Under the pieces are notes generated by a model. The model was given only the letters and a program-made list of their open reading frames with translations, did not search any database and had not been told where the DNA came from. A DNA stretch of 64,000 nucleotides from positions 56,245,209 through 56,309,208 of the forward strand of contig CM043971.1 in NCBI GenBank assembly GCA_014529385.2, in the 5' to 3' direction. Numbering within the stretch: position 1 is the first letter of the stretch; each line of letters starts with the position of its first letter. This DNA is from Adiantum capillus-veneris. Lineage: Eukaryota > Streptophyta > Polypodiopsida > Polypodiales > Pteridaceae. Of the stretch, positions 32,078 to 43,741 are shown in pieces. The position numbers were made by a program, and so were the translations under genes.

Positions 32078-34777
32078 GTGAAATTGAGAGAAAATGGACG
32101 AACCATACAGTGCTATTATAGCATAGAAAATGCTAGGGAGAGGTATGTACAACCTGTTCCAGAAGCACCTATTCCACCTAGATACATTACGGGGAATGCG
32201 CTAGGACCAATAGGAGTTTTAAGGCCACAGCTTGTCTTAGGACAACAACCTCCGTTGCCAGGTGCTAGAATGCCGGTAGACATGAGATACATGCCAATGA
32301 TGAAAGCATCAAATAAACCAACGCCAGTACCAACTACAATGTGGCATAGAAACCAACGTGAGTACTACCCTTCGGAGCAACAAAATGTGAGAGAAACACA
32401 TGGAGTGGTGAGGCCGGTACAACCTCCACCTCCTTGGTTTCATTCGAAAGAAAGAAGGTATGAAATGGACGAAAGGACATTGCGATTCATTGCAAATAGC
32501 GGCTTATTTAGGTCAAAGCTTGCTTATAGCCAAAAGGAAATGCTAAAAGAATCTCCTCAACCAGAGACAGATTGTCACAAGAGTCGTGACAACCACTTGG
32601 TCAAACAATGTCCTCATACGGAGATCACTGAAGTAAATGCCTATTGTCTTGAGTGTGGCATCACTCACTTGATCCCCGATTGCCCGAAAAACCCAAACCA
32701 AATCAGGAAAATCACGACAAATGTATCAGGGATTGTTCAGCTCCCTAGTAGCTCAGAAAATGAAAATGTTGTACCAGTTCAAGTAGTTACGAGAGCACAA
32801 GCTCAAAAGAAAGCTGATGAGAATCCAGAGACAAAGAACATGGAAAGTGACACGAGTCCACAGACAGATGATGGACCAAAGACAGACGCACCTAGTGAGA
32901 AAACCAAGAGCAAACGAAATAGTTGGAAAGCTAGAAAGACTAGGATGAAAGCACGCAGGGAACGAGAGCAAAAATCCCTAGCTGAGAAGCTTACCGAAGC
33001 TGAGGAGAAGATAAAACAACATGAGGAAAAGGAGGCACCTTCTCTTACACAGATGGTTAAACCTCTAGAAGAACCATCCATGGATGAGAAACCGAGAAGT
33101 GCTAGTTCAGGAGGATCTCTGTTGGTAGAGAAGGTTAATGAGACATTAGATCCCCTCTTGAAAGCCTATGATGCGAGGCTCAAAAACAACCAAACCCAAG
33201 AACAAAGGTGGATGACATATCCCTATGCGGAATTAGAAAAGCAAAGGTTGGAAATGTGCAGGAAAATGATTCAAACAGCCCAATCTTTACTAGAACCACC
33301 AGTTGCAAAACCCGAGGATGTGATCCGCGTCATGCCTACACAAGTAATCCCACCAAACCAAGAACTAAAAGAGCCAGATTCTAGTCATGAGCACAGACCA
33401 AACCTCAAAGACCCAACATTAGAACCAAGGATAGTACTGAATACCACAGATAACTCTTCCGAGGGATTTCACCAAGCTATACCTGAGGATTGTAAAGAGG
33501 TAGATGGTCTTGAAGAATTGTGGAAACAAGTCAGAGAGGCCAATGAAGCCGATGACCTAAGAAGACGAGTAGACAAGACTTGTGATGAACGAGGAGTGTT
33601 TCTACCACCAATAGAGGAATTTGAGACTGGATCTCAAATGAATCTAGACGTGCGATCGTATTGGGGCGACAAAGGATCTATACAATCTATGGATAGTCAA
33701 CCCCATTCGCTAAGAACACTACCGTCCTACATGGGAGAGTACGAGACCAAGTCAGATGTGGTTGCAGTCCCATCAAAGAGACTGTCTCCCAACAAGGCCA
33801 TCGATTCAAAGGGGCGAGTAGATATTCTATCTACCCCAGTCACCTGTACAATAATGTTAGCCGAGTTGCTCAGAATAAGACCAAACATGTGGGCTAATGT
33901 GGGTAAATGTCTAGAGAAATTTGGTGTAAAAACCCCAATGACTCGAATCGAGGAAGGCATCAAAGAGCTTGAAATGCCTCAACTAAATACTAGGCCAGTG
34001 CCATTAAACAAGGTAGGCGAGTATTACGAGGGAGAAGATGGAAACACCACCCTTCCTGTGGAATTCAATGGTGTACAAACCATGGCAATCCTTGATAGTG
34101 GAGCTGGTGCGGCCATTGCAACCAAAGAGGTTTGGAAAAAATGGGGAAAACCTGCCTTGAGATCCACACGAATGACCCTGCAGCTTGCAGACGGACACAA
34201 GGAAAAGCCCCTAGGACTGCTAGCAAAAGTAATTGTTACTTCTTGTGGCATTGAATATGAACACACTTTTGCTGTTGTTGACTTTGGCAAGAAGAACAAC
34301 TATGAAATCATTCTGGGAAGACCATTCATGTGACAATTGAAAATGGTCCAAGATTGGGGTTATGACCATATATACCTGAGACATATGGAAACCATAACAA
34401 CGATAAACTTGAGGGACCATAGCTATAGGGATGTGACGAGAACACCGGTAGAGGAGTTTGATTCCGCCACAGTAGCAGGATCAGAACTTCTAGCTTGGTT
34501 AGGTAAGCCTAAATAACTGTGGATGTGTGGAGCTTCACAATGTGGTAGCTTGAAACGTGAGGAATGTATCCTAGAGCGTTTTATAGAGGATATGGACTAT
34601 ATCCCAGAACCATTTCCTGAAGAAGAGTTAGAGCCTTTTGGATGGGAACACATCTTGGCTACTCTGGACGTGTGCGCAGTGGAGGATGCTCCCACAACAA
34701 AATTTTGTGATGAAAATGGATATGATGTCGTTCCTTATTTTGCAGTGAGTGTAATCCAGGAAAACGAAGAGAACTAA
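32078..34777 (+). pseudogene. Gag C-terminal region and protease of element C
   Basis: The frame is open for 751 codons to a TGA at 34331, then continues to a TAA at 34514 and a further frame to 34777. It has zinc-knuckle-like boxes (CHKSRDNHLVKQC, CLECGITHLIPDC) at about residues 165-210. A Lys/Glu-rich, probably coiled-coil stretch follows at residues 270-325 (REREQKSLAEKLTEAEEKIK). The retropepsin lies at about residues 665-751, with AILDSGAGAAIATKEVW and IILGRPFM. The DSG triad is intact. No ATG supports 32078 as a start; it is a frameshifted continuation of gag. Confidence 0.85.
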
Positions 34778-35815
34778 ACATCAACAAGCTCTCGAAATAA
34801 GGAGCAAACAAAGAAATGTGGAGAATCAAAAGATGAAGAAGACGACGAGTTCTATGACTCTGTAGAGCACTTCGAGCTTCAAGAAGATCAACGACCCAGG
34901 AATCAATGTCATCGCTACACGAATAAAGTGCATCAAAAGTGGATTCCGAAGTCCTCGGTGAAGACACAGCCACCACAAGCATCCTCATACAGGGCTCCTA
35001 ATAAGGATGCAAAGACTCAGCTAGGAGGAATACGACCAGAGCAACGAGCTAACAATGCTCTAATCAATGGGCTAGAAAAGTCCTCCAAGAAACTACCACC
35101 CACGAGCAAACAGACAGTAACTCTCCACTACCAGCCAAAAAATCAAGGGAAAGTACAAGAAGTCAACCTTGCTGAGGATAGTAGCGATAGTGATGAATCT
35201 TACGACATCCCCTATCATCAACTCAGACCATCACTATCACCAACCCCTTCAGCAACAACCATGACAGGTCAAAAGAACAGGACAACAAGTCAAAGCCAAA
35301 AATCTCGACAAATCTAGATACCAAAAAGCCAGATCGACCGAAAACAGATATGGATCAAGAAGACAAAGATCTCTAATGACAAATCACAAGATCCAACACC
35401 AAAACAAAAACAAGGAAAGCGTGCACGAACGGGTAAGAATATCACAAAGTCGCAAGCTTTCACAACTCAAGTTTGGGCTCCAAAGAAGTTGATTCAAGCA
35501 CAAAAAAGTCAGGAATTCATTTGGATTCCAAAACAACCACAATATCAACTTTCAAAGCCTGACTCCCGTCACCAACCAAGCGTACAAGGGCTGAAGCAAA
35601 GACCACTGTTGACTCACACAACAAAAAGGTGGGTCCCAAAGAAGTCTCTTCAAACACAAACGAAGCACGGGCAAGTATCGGTTCCCAAACGAGTGTCAGC
35701 AACAAAACAGCCAATAGTCGCAAAGAAATGGGTCCCAAAGAAGAACAACAAAACTGTTGTCAATGCATCACCGCTTGAATTCTTACAATTCTTCCTACGA
35801 TTACAGTACAGTTAG
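34778..35815 (+). pseudogene. Basic region with repeated W-x-P-K motifs, element C
   Basis: Two open frames (34928-35317, 35489-35815) and the sequence between them encode a Lys/Gln/Ser-rich protein. Motifs recur: QKWIPKSS, QVWAPKKL, FIWIPKQP, KRWVPKKS and KKWVPKKN. They occupy the place where RT would start in an autonomous element. No known domain; it could bind nucleic acid, judged only from its charge. Confidence 0.5.
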
Positions 35816-37441
35816 AAGAGAGCAAGTCGCTTCAATCAAGCAACGATACAGGAGCTTCAAAGACCATTACATTGCTTAGAATAGGAAGCCTCGCCAACAA
35901 ATGCCAATAAGCAAATTGCTTATACCCACATCTTACACAACATAAATCTTTTCCATGCATTGACTGTGTATGCATAATAGGGCTACATTACAAGGCCTGC
36001 ATAGGCACAACTTTTAATTGCCCACGCACAACACATACCCTTTGCGATACCCTGTCGTAAAGGATGACTCCAAATAGGAAGGGGGGAGGCATTCTGAATG
36101 CAGACCTAACATTATGACTATTAGAGGGCAATGTTTTGTGAGATGCATTTTATTGTGATAATTTTTTGACGAAATTTAGAGTATATGCCCTCATAGTAGT
36201 GTTACAGAGGAGTATGGGGACGAAATCCATATATGAGCCCCTAGGGACATGAGTATAGTATACATAGCATTTAGATTTCTATTTGAATTATTTTTCTTTT
36301 GTTTAGTTGTTTAATATTTTCTTTGTTTATTATTAAGAAAAAATAAAAAAATCCCATAATCCAAATGAAGAACAGACTGACGAGAGGCCTGAGCACTACA
36401 AAGAGAAGAAGGTACCGGAAAATGATGAAACTTCATGAAGTATGTCTCAGCAGCCACTACAATAGCCGAAGAACTTGTCACAAAGCAGTGTCAACATGCA
36501 ACCGACAAATCATACAAGTCAGAATTGAGTAGCTAAGCCACAAAATGAGTGAGGTGTTAGTCCCAAAGCTTCAAGTAATATTCTCTGTGGTCTAAGCGTC
36601 TTAGCTATTCTAGGTACTGCTCAAGCTGAAAGAGTTGAGCATATTTACGTTGTGTCTCTCATGCTGGTATAGGTGAGCAAAAGAGTCGAAGTCTAAGTAC
36701 TTAAGTCTGGTGAAGTGAAGGAGAAGGTCCAAAAGACACTCACGTATTGAGCACAGTAAGAAACGAGTGGAGAAACTTCTACATCGAAACCCTTCTTGGA
36801 AAGGTGGAAGCTATTGAGATATCTTTTGTTGTCACATGTGCTACATTTATTCCTCGAAACACCCATCATCTCCTTCTTTCACACTGCATGCTTTTGTTGA
36901 CACATTTCTCATATGAATATAGAGTGTCCCATAATTGCCACTTGCATCAGGCACTCTTTCCGTGTTTCACCCAAGCACACACCTTTCATGAACATGTACT
37001 TCACGTTCAACTGCTCAACTCCAATAAGAGCGCATACCAAAGGCATTTTTTTCCCACCGGGTTTTTTTCCTTTGGTCATCCAGGTTTTAGACCCTAATCT
37101 AAAGACATCTATCACCATCCTCTTGTACATATTCCTTCTACATCAACAATAATGAAATGCTACTCAAATGAATTGGAGCACCAATTTCAGATCATAGCAT
37201 ACTTCTCCTCAATGGCGAGTCGAAGAATGGCCTACAATGACAAAGTTGCACAACACTAACAACATGATTGCACAGGAACAAAAAAGTCCCCAATGACAAA
37301 GAGCAGACATAAAAGTAATCAGAGGATCTCAGAAGATGAATGGTTACAACGATAGATGTCCGCTCTAATGGATCATAGTTCTTGTTATGGTTCGACAAAG
37401 ATACAAGCAGTGCAACAGATGAAGCCAGAACGACAGCAAAG
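35816..37441 (+). other. Non-coding tail of element C
   Basis: AT-rich sequence with no RT or integrase motif. A short duplication is seen: AACAAAAAAGTCCCCAATGA (37278) and AACAAAGAAGTCCCCAATGA (37480). Frames at 36747-37152 on both strands have no recognised family. Confidence 0.6.
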
Positions 37442-37476
37442 TGTTGACCGCTGGGTCAACAACACAACATAACTCA
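37442..37476 (+). repeat. 35-bp copy of the LTR start inside element C
   Basis: TGTTGACCGCTGGGTCAACA through AACTCA is identical to the first 35 bp of the LTRs, 310 bp upstream of the real 3' LTR. It immediately precedes the helicase fragment. Confidence 0.95.
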
Positions 37477-37521
37477 GGAACAAAGAAGTCCCCAATGAAG
37501 AAGCGTAGACCTATAATGATA

Positions 37522-37671
37522 GAAACAGATGCTGCAGCTCGGAGCGTGGAGGTGAAAGACATAAAGTTCGTCATCACTTATGATTTTCCTGAATCATGTG
37601 AAGACTATGTACATCGGATTGGACGAACAAGACAAGCTACTGCAAAGGCTATAGTCTATACTTTCTTTACA
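37522..37671 (+). pseudogene. Captured fragment of a DEAD-box RNA helicase
   Basis: The frame reads ETDAAARSVEVKDIKFVITY, then DFPESCEDYVHRIGRT, then KAIVYTFFT. This is the C-terminal RecA-like domain of DBP2/DDX5-type helicases (plant RH20/RH30 group). It covers motif V (TDVAARGLDV-like) and motif VI (HRIGRTGR-like). Motif VI is damaged: RQ replaces GR after HRIGRT. Only about 50 codons are present, followed by unrelated sequence and the PPT. It sits between a mini copy of the LTR start and the real 3' LTR, so it travelled with the element and is not a functional helicase. Confidence 0.85.
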
Positions 37672-37737
37672 ACAACAAAACGACAGCCAAGACCACATCG
37701 CCATCGACAATCAGGTCATGTCGGGGACGACATGAAC

Positions 37738-37751
37738 GCGGAAGGGGGGAA
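37738..37751 (+). other. Polypurine tract of element C
   Basis: GCGGAAGGGGGGAA directly before the 3' LTR start TGTTGACC. Confidence 0.85.
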
Positions 37752-38705
37752 TGTTGACCGCTGGGTCAACAACACAACATAACTCAAGTTTCGTACCAAA
37801 GTCTTATCTTTTGCGAGTTATGAAATGCTGCGGATTATGGCTATAAACGTCATTTGTAATGAGTAGTTATTCTAGTTTCAGAAGCTGGGGTGCAATGGCA
37901 CTTCGTGATTGTAAATACAAAGCCATTTGACCCTTTCAACCCCATTTTTGGTTAAACCTAAGGTAGCCTTAGTATATAAGGTACCTAGGTCATTTTGTAA
38001 AGAAGACTTTATCATAATCAAACTTAGCGCTGCCGTCTACTGTGTGTGTGAGAGAAAGAGAGTGAGTGTGAGCTTCATCCTCCCGCTATGCCCGGCTCTC
38101 TCAACACATTGGAGATCCGAGTGCACCATTGCGGTAGGCTCGAGGAGAGCTACGCAACAATGCCAAGCATTCCACTTGAGACGAAGCGCACACGTCGACG
38201 CATCTACGAGCTATTTGTGGCCGTAAGTGTATCAAACGATGTCTGTTTTCTGCGTGCTAGTAGTCTATAGAATCGTGGCGACATAAGCTACGCATAGGTA
38301 CTCATAATTTTCAGTTTCGGGCACTTTCAAAATTTTGCTCTGTCATCCTTCGCGTTTTCCGCAGACGGGTTTAGAGTGAGGGTTTTGAGTGTAGAAGCTT
38401 AGGGACAGGTGTATCCTAGTGAGGGGATGATGTTCCTTAAGTTTCGTACGAATCTGGCGTGATTAGGTGAGTTACCTTCCGTATGTGTGTATGTGGCTAG
38501 GTGGTGTAGTTGAGAGCAGTGAGGTTCTTGATTGTGGTTTAGTTGGCCTTCCAGAGTGTTGTATGTGTAGGATGGTCTCATCTTGACAAGCTAAAGAGAT
38601 TTCCTCCGTGTGCCTATCGTGTCATCTGTGTCCTCGATTGACATTATGTTGATCTAGGTAGTGTTTGCATGCACTTCATGGGTGTGTGAGACTTCCCGTC
38701 CAACA
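37752..38705 (+). mobile_element. 3' LTR of element C
   Basis: 954 bp, ending CCGTCCAACA, followed by the target duplication CAAGG. Colinear with the 5' LTR without indels. The half-palindrome here reads CATCCTTCGCGT, with one change. Confidence 0.92.
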
Positions 38706-39062
38706 CAAGGACAAGGTGTGGAGCCATGTTAAAATGAGGTATCCTTCTTACTCCATTGTTGGTAGTGTTTCTAGTACCACCACACACATCTCTCCTCTAT
38801 CGAGTGTTGAATTGAGTTAATGGTATAATTTTTTTATCAAAGATGGGTACATACTCCACAAAGGGAGAGTACGTGTCCTGCAAACATAGACATTGAATCC
38901 CTAATGTCTTATGAATGTCATGATAGTACAAGTGCAAGGAATCTAGGCATAAGGAAGACTTATGCACTTGTAAGATGATAGTTTTACTAGCTAGGTGTAC
39001 ATCAACATGTTCAAGACTATGTCTTCCATTGTCAAAAATGTCAAGCTCACAAATCAAAGCAC
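38706..39062 (+). mobile_element. Chromovirus remnant, right part
   Basis: The frame KDKVWSHVKMRYPSYS, then DGYILHKGRVRV, then MNVMIVQVQGI, parallels SKVWSHVQMRDPSHS, NGYLLHKGKVCV and MNVMIVQVQGT of the chromovirus at 17370-16960. It contains stops and ends near 39062, where similarity is lost. Joined to 27500-27546 it formed one tract before element C inserted. Confidence 0.75.
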
Positions 39063-40927
39063 CTCTCCCTCCCAACCCACACTCACCTCTCCCAATACCT
39101 TTAACCCAAATCCATAATCTTTCTCCCTCCTAACATGCACCCCCTCCATTAGTCTTCTAGACCTTAACCTAGATTCCTACATCTCTCTTACACACCTTGC
39201 ACATCCCTATACCGCCCACTGTTATTCCTCCAATCTAAACCCAGATCCCTAAATCTCCCTTTTTCTTGATCTACAGACCCTATGTCACTGTTCCACATAA
39301 CCCTTTGCCTCGGTCACACACCTCTCACACACCCCTCTTCCTTCATTCTGTTATTCTTCAACATTCAAATGTGTTAACCATGTTTTAGACTACACCATAC
39401 GTCCCCATAATGTACAATCTCTAGCATCAAATGAAGGAAAGAAAAGTAGAGGTGGTTGTAACCATAGCCGAATAGTGAGTGAATACCTATTTGTGGCATA
39501 GCCTATTGGGCCATTTTGAGCCAAAATAGAATGAAAACTCTATCACATTTGGGTTATGCGCTAGTCTTGATTTTTTTAAGAATTTGAATTGTGTGAATAC
39601 TATGTACATGGTAAGCGTGCAAGATCAGCTCAGAATACCTAGTTAGGCAAGAAGAAGCTTGTGAAGTCAGCCCTAATATATTCAAATGTGTGACCGCATG
39701 TGGCCTGTAAGTCACTAGGTGGTGCTACTTACTTTACAACTTTCATAGAAAGTGCAACTCGTAAGGCTTGATTATACCCCAGATGATGCATTTTATTTCA
39801 CTCAAAATTAAATTCTATACATTTAAAATCAATCACACAAAAATCTTAAGTACTTAAGGGCTATTAATGATGTAGAATATGTCTCCCATGGTTTTTTGGA
39901 TGAAGCTATGAAAAATGCAATTCATGTGATTGGTAATAGATGGTGGTACTCCCAAAAGGAGCTTGGAGTGGATGTAAACCTTTGCATGATTCTTTGCTTG
40001 TTGTGAAGTCTTTGTGCATGTGCCAAAGGACTTTAGAAGCTTGAAGCCAAGTCACATAAGTTGTGAAGTCTTTGTACATGTGCCAAAGGACCTTAGAAGC
40101 GTGAAGCAAACTCACATGAGTGTGTTTTGCTTGGCTATGGGAAAGATGGTGAAATGGGATATCATTGATGGGATCTGGTGTCTTCTTAGATTTTCAGCTA
40201 TGTCATCTTCAATGAGAAGAAAATGCAGAAGAGCCTTCCCAAAGAGGTTGAGATGAGGACCATTACTCTTCAACATGGTTTTTTAGCAAAGACAATAGGT
40301 TATCCATGGGTGAAGAAAGTGTGCAGAGTGATGCTCCTAAGTTGCTTAGATAAGGCACAAAGCAGTGGCAATTCATTGAGTGGTGTTGAGATGCCAATGG
40401 GACAACCAATTCCTCATGCAAGACATTGTTTGATGTATGTAGGCTTCTGCATTTGAAAGTATAATGCAAGACAATAGAACTATGAGATAGGGTTTGTAGA
40501 ATGACTCACCCACCTAGCTTCTAGAGGTTCTTTTTCTTGCATCGTTGTATTTTGGTACAATTTTTGTGTGCGATGTGATCTGTATTGGTCTGGTCATTTT
40601 GCAACGATCTTATGTCACCCAAGTTTGAAAATTAGTCAAATCATAAACAATTCAAGGAACTCTACAGCCATTGTTGCCTTTTGAAATCAGATTGACGAAG
40701 TTCAAGGAGAGCAAAGTTTATCGTTGCTTTCATATGTTAGCAAACATTGCCTCTCTCTCACACACACATTCAGAAGGGGCTTGGTAGGGTTTCTATGATT
40801 ATGATTTCACATGAGGTTATTTTTTTGTCTTCCAATCAATCAATAAACAAGGCAATCTAGGGGTGAACTAGGCCACCTATAGTTATTGTAGAGGCCACTC
40901 TAGGGTGATTGCTAGTTGACTCTTGTA
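39063..40927. other. No recognised gene
   Basis: C-rich sequence with repeated CCTCTC and CCCAAATCC phrases to about 39350, then unique AT-rich sequence. A 60-bp tandem duplication lies at 40001-40120. Short frames at 40014-40456 are not recognised. Confidence 0.45.
40001..40120. repeat. 60-bp tandem duplication
   Basis: TTGTGAAGTCTTTGTGCATG starts a unit at 40001 and a near copy at 40061. The length is a multiple of three, and the plus frame repeats FVHVPKD. Confidence 0.9.
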
Positions 40928-41106
40928 TCTATACTAATAGATAATGGGGGAAGGGATTCCGGCCCCTCCCCTCGACACGTGTCGTGAGCACCTTCAACCG
41001 GTCAGCTCCGGAGGTGTGCGCACTGCAACCGGGCCGTTGAGAGAGAGAGAGAGAGAGAGAGTCCTTCAACCGGCCAGCTCCGGAGGTGTGCGCACGATAA
41101 TCGGAC

Positions 41107-41177
<71 letters not shown>

Positions 41178-41279
41178 GGCGCGCCGCTTTCAATTCGAGC
41201 TCATCCCTCACCCAACTTTCATCTGCACTTCGAGCGTACGGCATTTTAATTCGACCTCAATCTCTCCCAAAACCCCAAA

Positions 41280-41311
<32 letters not shown>

Positions 41312-41320
41312 TCCAAGCGT

Positions 41321-41425
<105 letters not shown>

Positions 41426-41527
41426 CGACTGTCCGCCTTTGTTGGGCTCAGTCAGAGGCAGCCATAAAGATGACAGAGCATGGCGCAGGGTTTGCTTAAG
41501 GTGCTCACAGGCCGCCATGCATGTCGC

Positions 41528-41590
<63 letters not shown>

Positions 41591-41663
41591 AATGTTATAT
41601 TAACGTCCAAAAGGCCCGACCCCCAAATGACCTATGAGATCAATTTTAAAAAAAGTGAGAGCC

Positions 41664-41699
<36 letters not shown>

Positions 41700-41860
41700 T
41701 CTCTCACAACTCGCTCTTGGGATAGTTTCCTAAAACTTTAAAACTCTCTTCTTCTTCTTCTTTTTCTTCTCCCTGTGTGTGTGTGTGTGTGTAAATAGTA
41801 GGGCGGCATTGATTGGATCAAGATAGGTCGATAATATGAAAGAGATCACGTCGTCAAATG

Positions 41861-41963
<103 letters not shown>

Positions 41964-42001
41964 AATGTTATATTAACGTCTTCAAAAGGCCAAACGACCT
42001 A

Positions 42002-42030
42002 TCTATACTATAGATAAAAGGGGAGGTGTT
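42002..42030 (+). other. Second Helitron 5' terminus
   Basis: A|TCTATACTATAGATAAAAGG, followed by GGAGGTGTTTCCG. It is related to the first end (TCTATACTAATAGATAATGG) and to the sequence that follows it: both lead into a CCGG-CAGT/CAGC, GGTGTG and (GA)n block. Confidence 0.75.
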
Positions 42031-42116
42031 TCCGACTGCCAGGTGGCGCTACCTCCTTCATCCGGCCAGTCCCGGTGGTGTGCACTGTAGCCGCGCGATC
42101 AGCGAGAGGACTGCAC

Positions 42117-42742
<626 letters not shown>

Positions 42743-42844
42743 AAGGCCTGGCCGCCTGTGTTCCCAGAGAGAGAGAGAGAGAAGCAAGGGAGAGGGAAAA
42801 ATGAAATGAAATGTTATATTGAAAACTGCCTGGCCGCCTGTTAC

Positions 42845-42848
<4 letters not shown>

Positions 42849-42920
<72 letters not shown>

Positions 42921-43200
42921 AGATTCAGAGGTCGAATTCCGGCGATGTGCTCTGCACAACAAGAAAGAAAGCGAGAGAGAGAAAGAGAGAGAGAGAGATA
43001 GCGAGGACTCGCAAGTGCTCGAAAAAAACCTAGGTTTAGTGTAGTTCCACCTACAAATTTTGAAATTTACCTCTAAATTTTTTATTTGAAGGTAAGAAAA
43101 CGTTCAAATATTGACACTTTACCTCTGTTGTTTCACATATGTAGGTTTGCCAAGTTTTTGGCAAGGAGGTCCCGAGGGGGGGGGTGTTGCTGGAGTTGGC
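42849..43200 (+). repeat. Helitron internal unit, copy 1 of 3
   Basis: (GA)n, then AGATTCAGAGGTCG, GGCGATGTGCTCTGCACA, AAGAAAGAAAGCGAGAG, GATAGCGAGGACTCGCA and AGGAGGTCCCGAGGGG. Copy 2 (43291-43439 plus 48614-48815) is split by the copia element. A shortened copy 3 lies at 49493-49800. Confidence 0.85.
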
Positions 43201-43288
43201 CTTCTGCCTTTATGTCGCACAACAACCAAGGTGCATGGCGGCCAGTGCACAAAATCGCGAATGCAAGTGCAGCCTGCCTCGAACGACT

Positions 43289-43374
<86 letters not shown>

Positions 43375-43439
43375 ACATTCAGAGGTCGGATTGCGGCGAT
43401 GTGCTTTGCACAGCAAGAAAAAAAGCGAGAGAGAGATAG

Positions 43440-43666
43440 TGTTGGAATTAGGGTTGCAGAGAAACACACACAGCTTGGAGAAGACGAAGGAAGCTCAAGG
43501 CACACAATAGAGAGTGTGTTAATTAGTGTGCAATGGAAAGATAGATAGCCCTAGAGTGATGGGCGTATATATAATGCACGGGGGAAAAAACCTCCTAAAG
43601 AGGGAAAAAATGCCCCAGCGGTCCTAGTGTGTTCACACACATCACTACCACATGTATATGGTAACA
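43440..43666 (-). mobile_element. 3' LTR of copia element
   Basis: The plus strand starts TGTTGGAATTAGGG and ends ATATGGTAACA. The minus strand has a TATATATA-type promoter box. Confidence 0.95.
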
Positions 43667-43681
43667 AATCCCCCCTGGAGT
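43667..43681 (-). other. Polypurine tract of copia element
   Basis: Minus strand CACTCCAGGGGGGATT, adjoining the 3' LTR start TGTTACC. Confidence 0.8.
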
Positions 43682-43741
43682 GATGCAGTGAACGAGAGCT
43701 GGCACATGAGTAAAGGGAAGTGCCATGCCGTGAGGACAGGA

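Larger units (their letters stand above)
27547..38705 (+). mobile_element. Element C: non-autonomous gag-protease LTR retrotransposon, TSD CAAGG
   Basis: LTRs of exactly 954 bp (27547-28500, 37752-38705) are flanked by CAAGG on both sides. A tRNA-Asp-type PBS follows the 5' LTR, and a G-rich PPT precedes the 3' LTR. Inside are a 2.4-kb leader with palindromes, gag, protease, a basic region with repeated W-x-P-K motifs, and a long non-coding tail with a captured DEAD-box helicase fragment. No RT, RNase H or integrase motif occurs in 11.2 kb, so it must depend on another element. By eye the LTRs differ at about 19 positions (around 2%). Gag is related to that of family A. Confidence 0.9.

Noticed and set aside
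36747-37152. Open frames on both strands of the element C tail
   Set aside because: No recognised domain, mutually overlapping, AT-rich and typical of chance frames.
37441-37782. Independent small helicase gene
   Set aside because: The frame starts and ends in LTR sequence and holds only about 50 helicase codons with a damaged motif VI.
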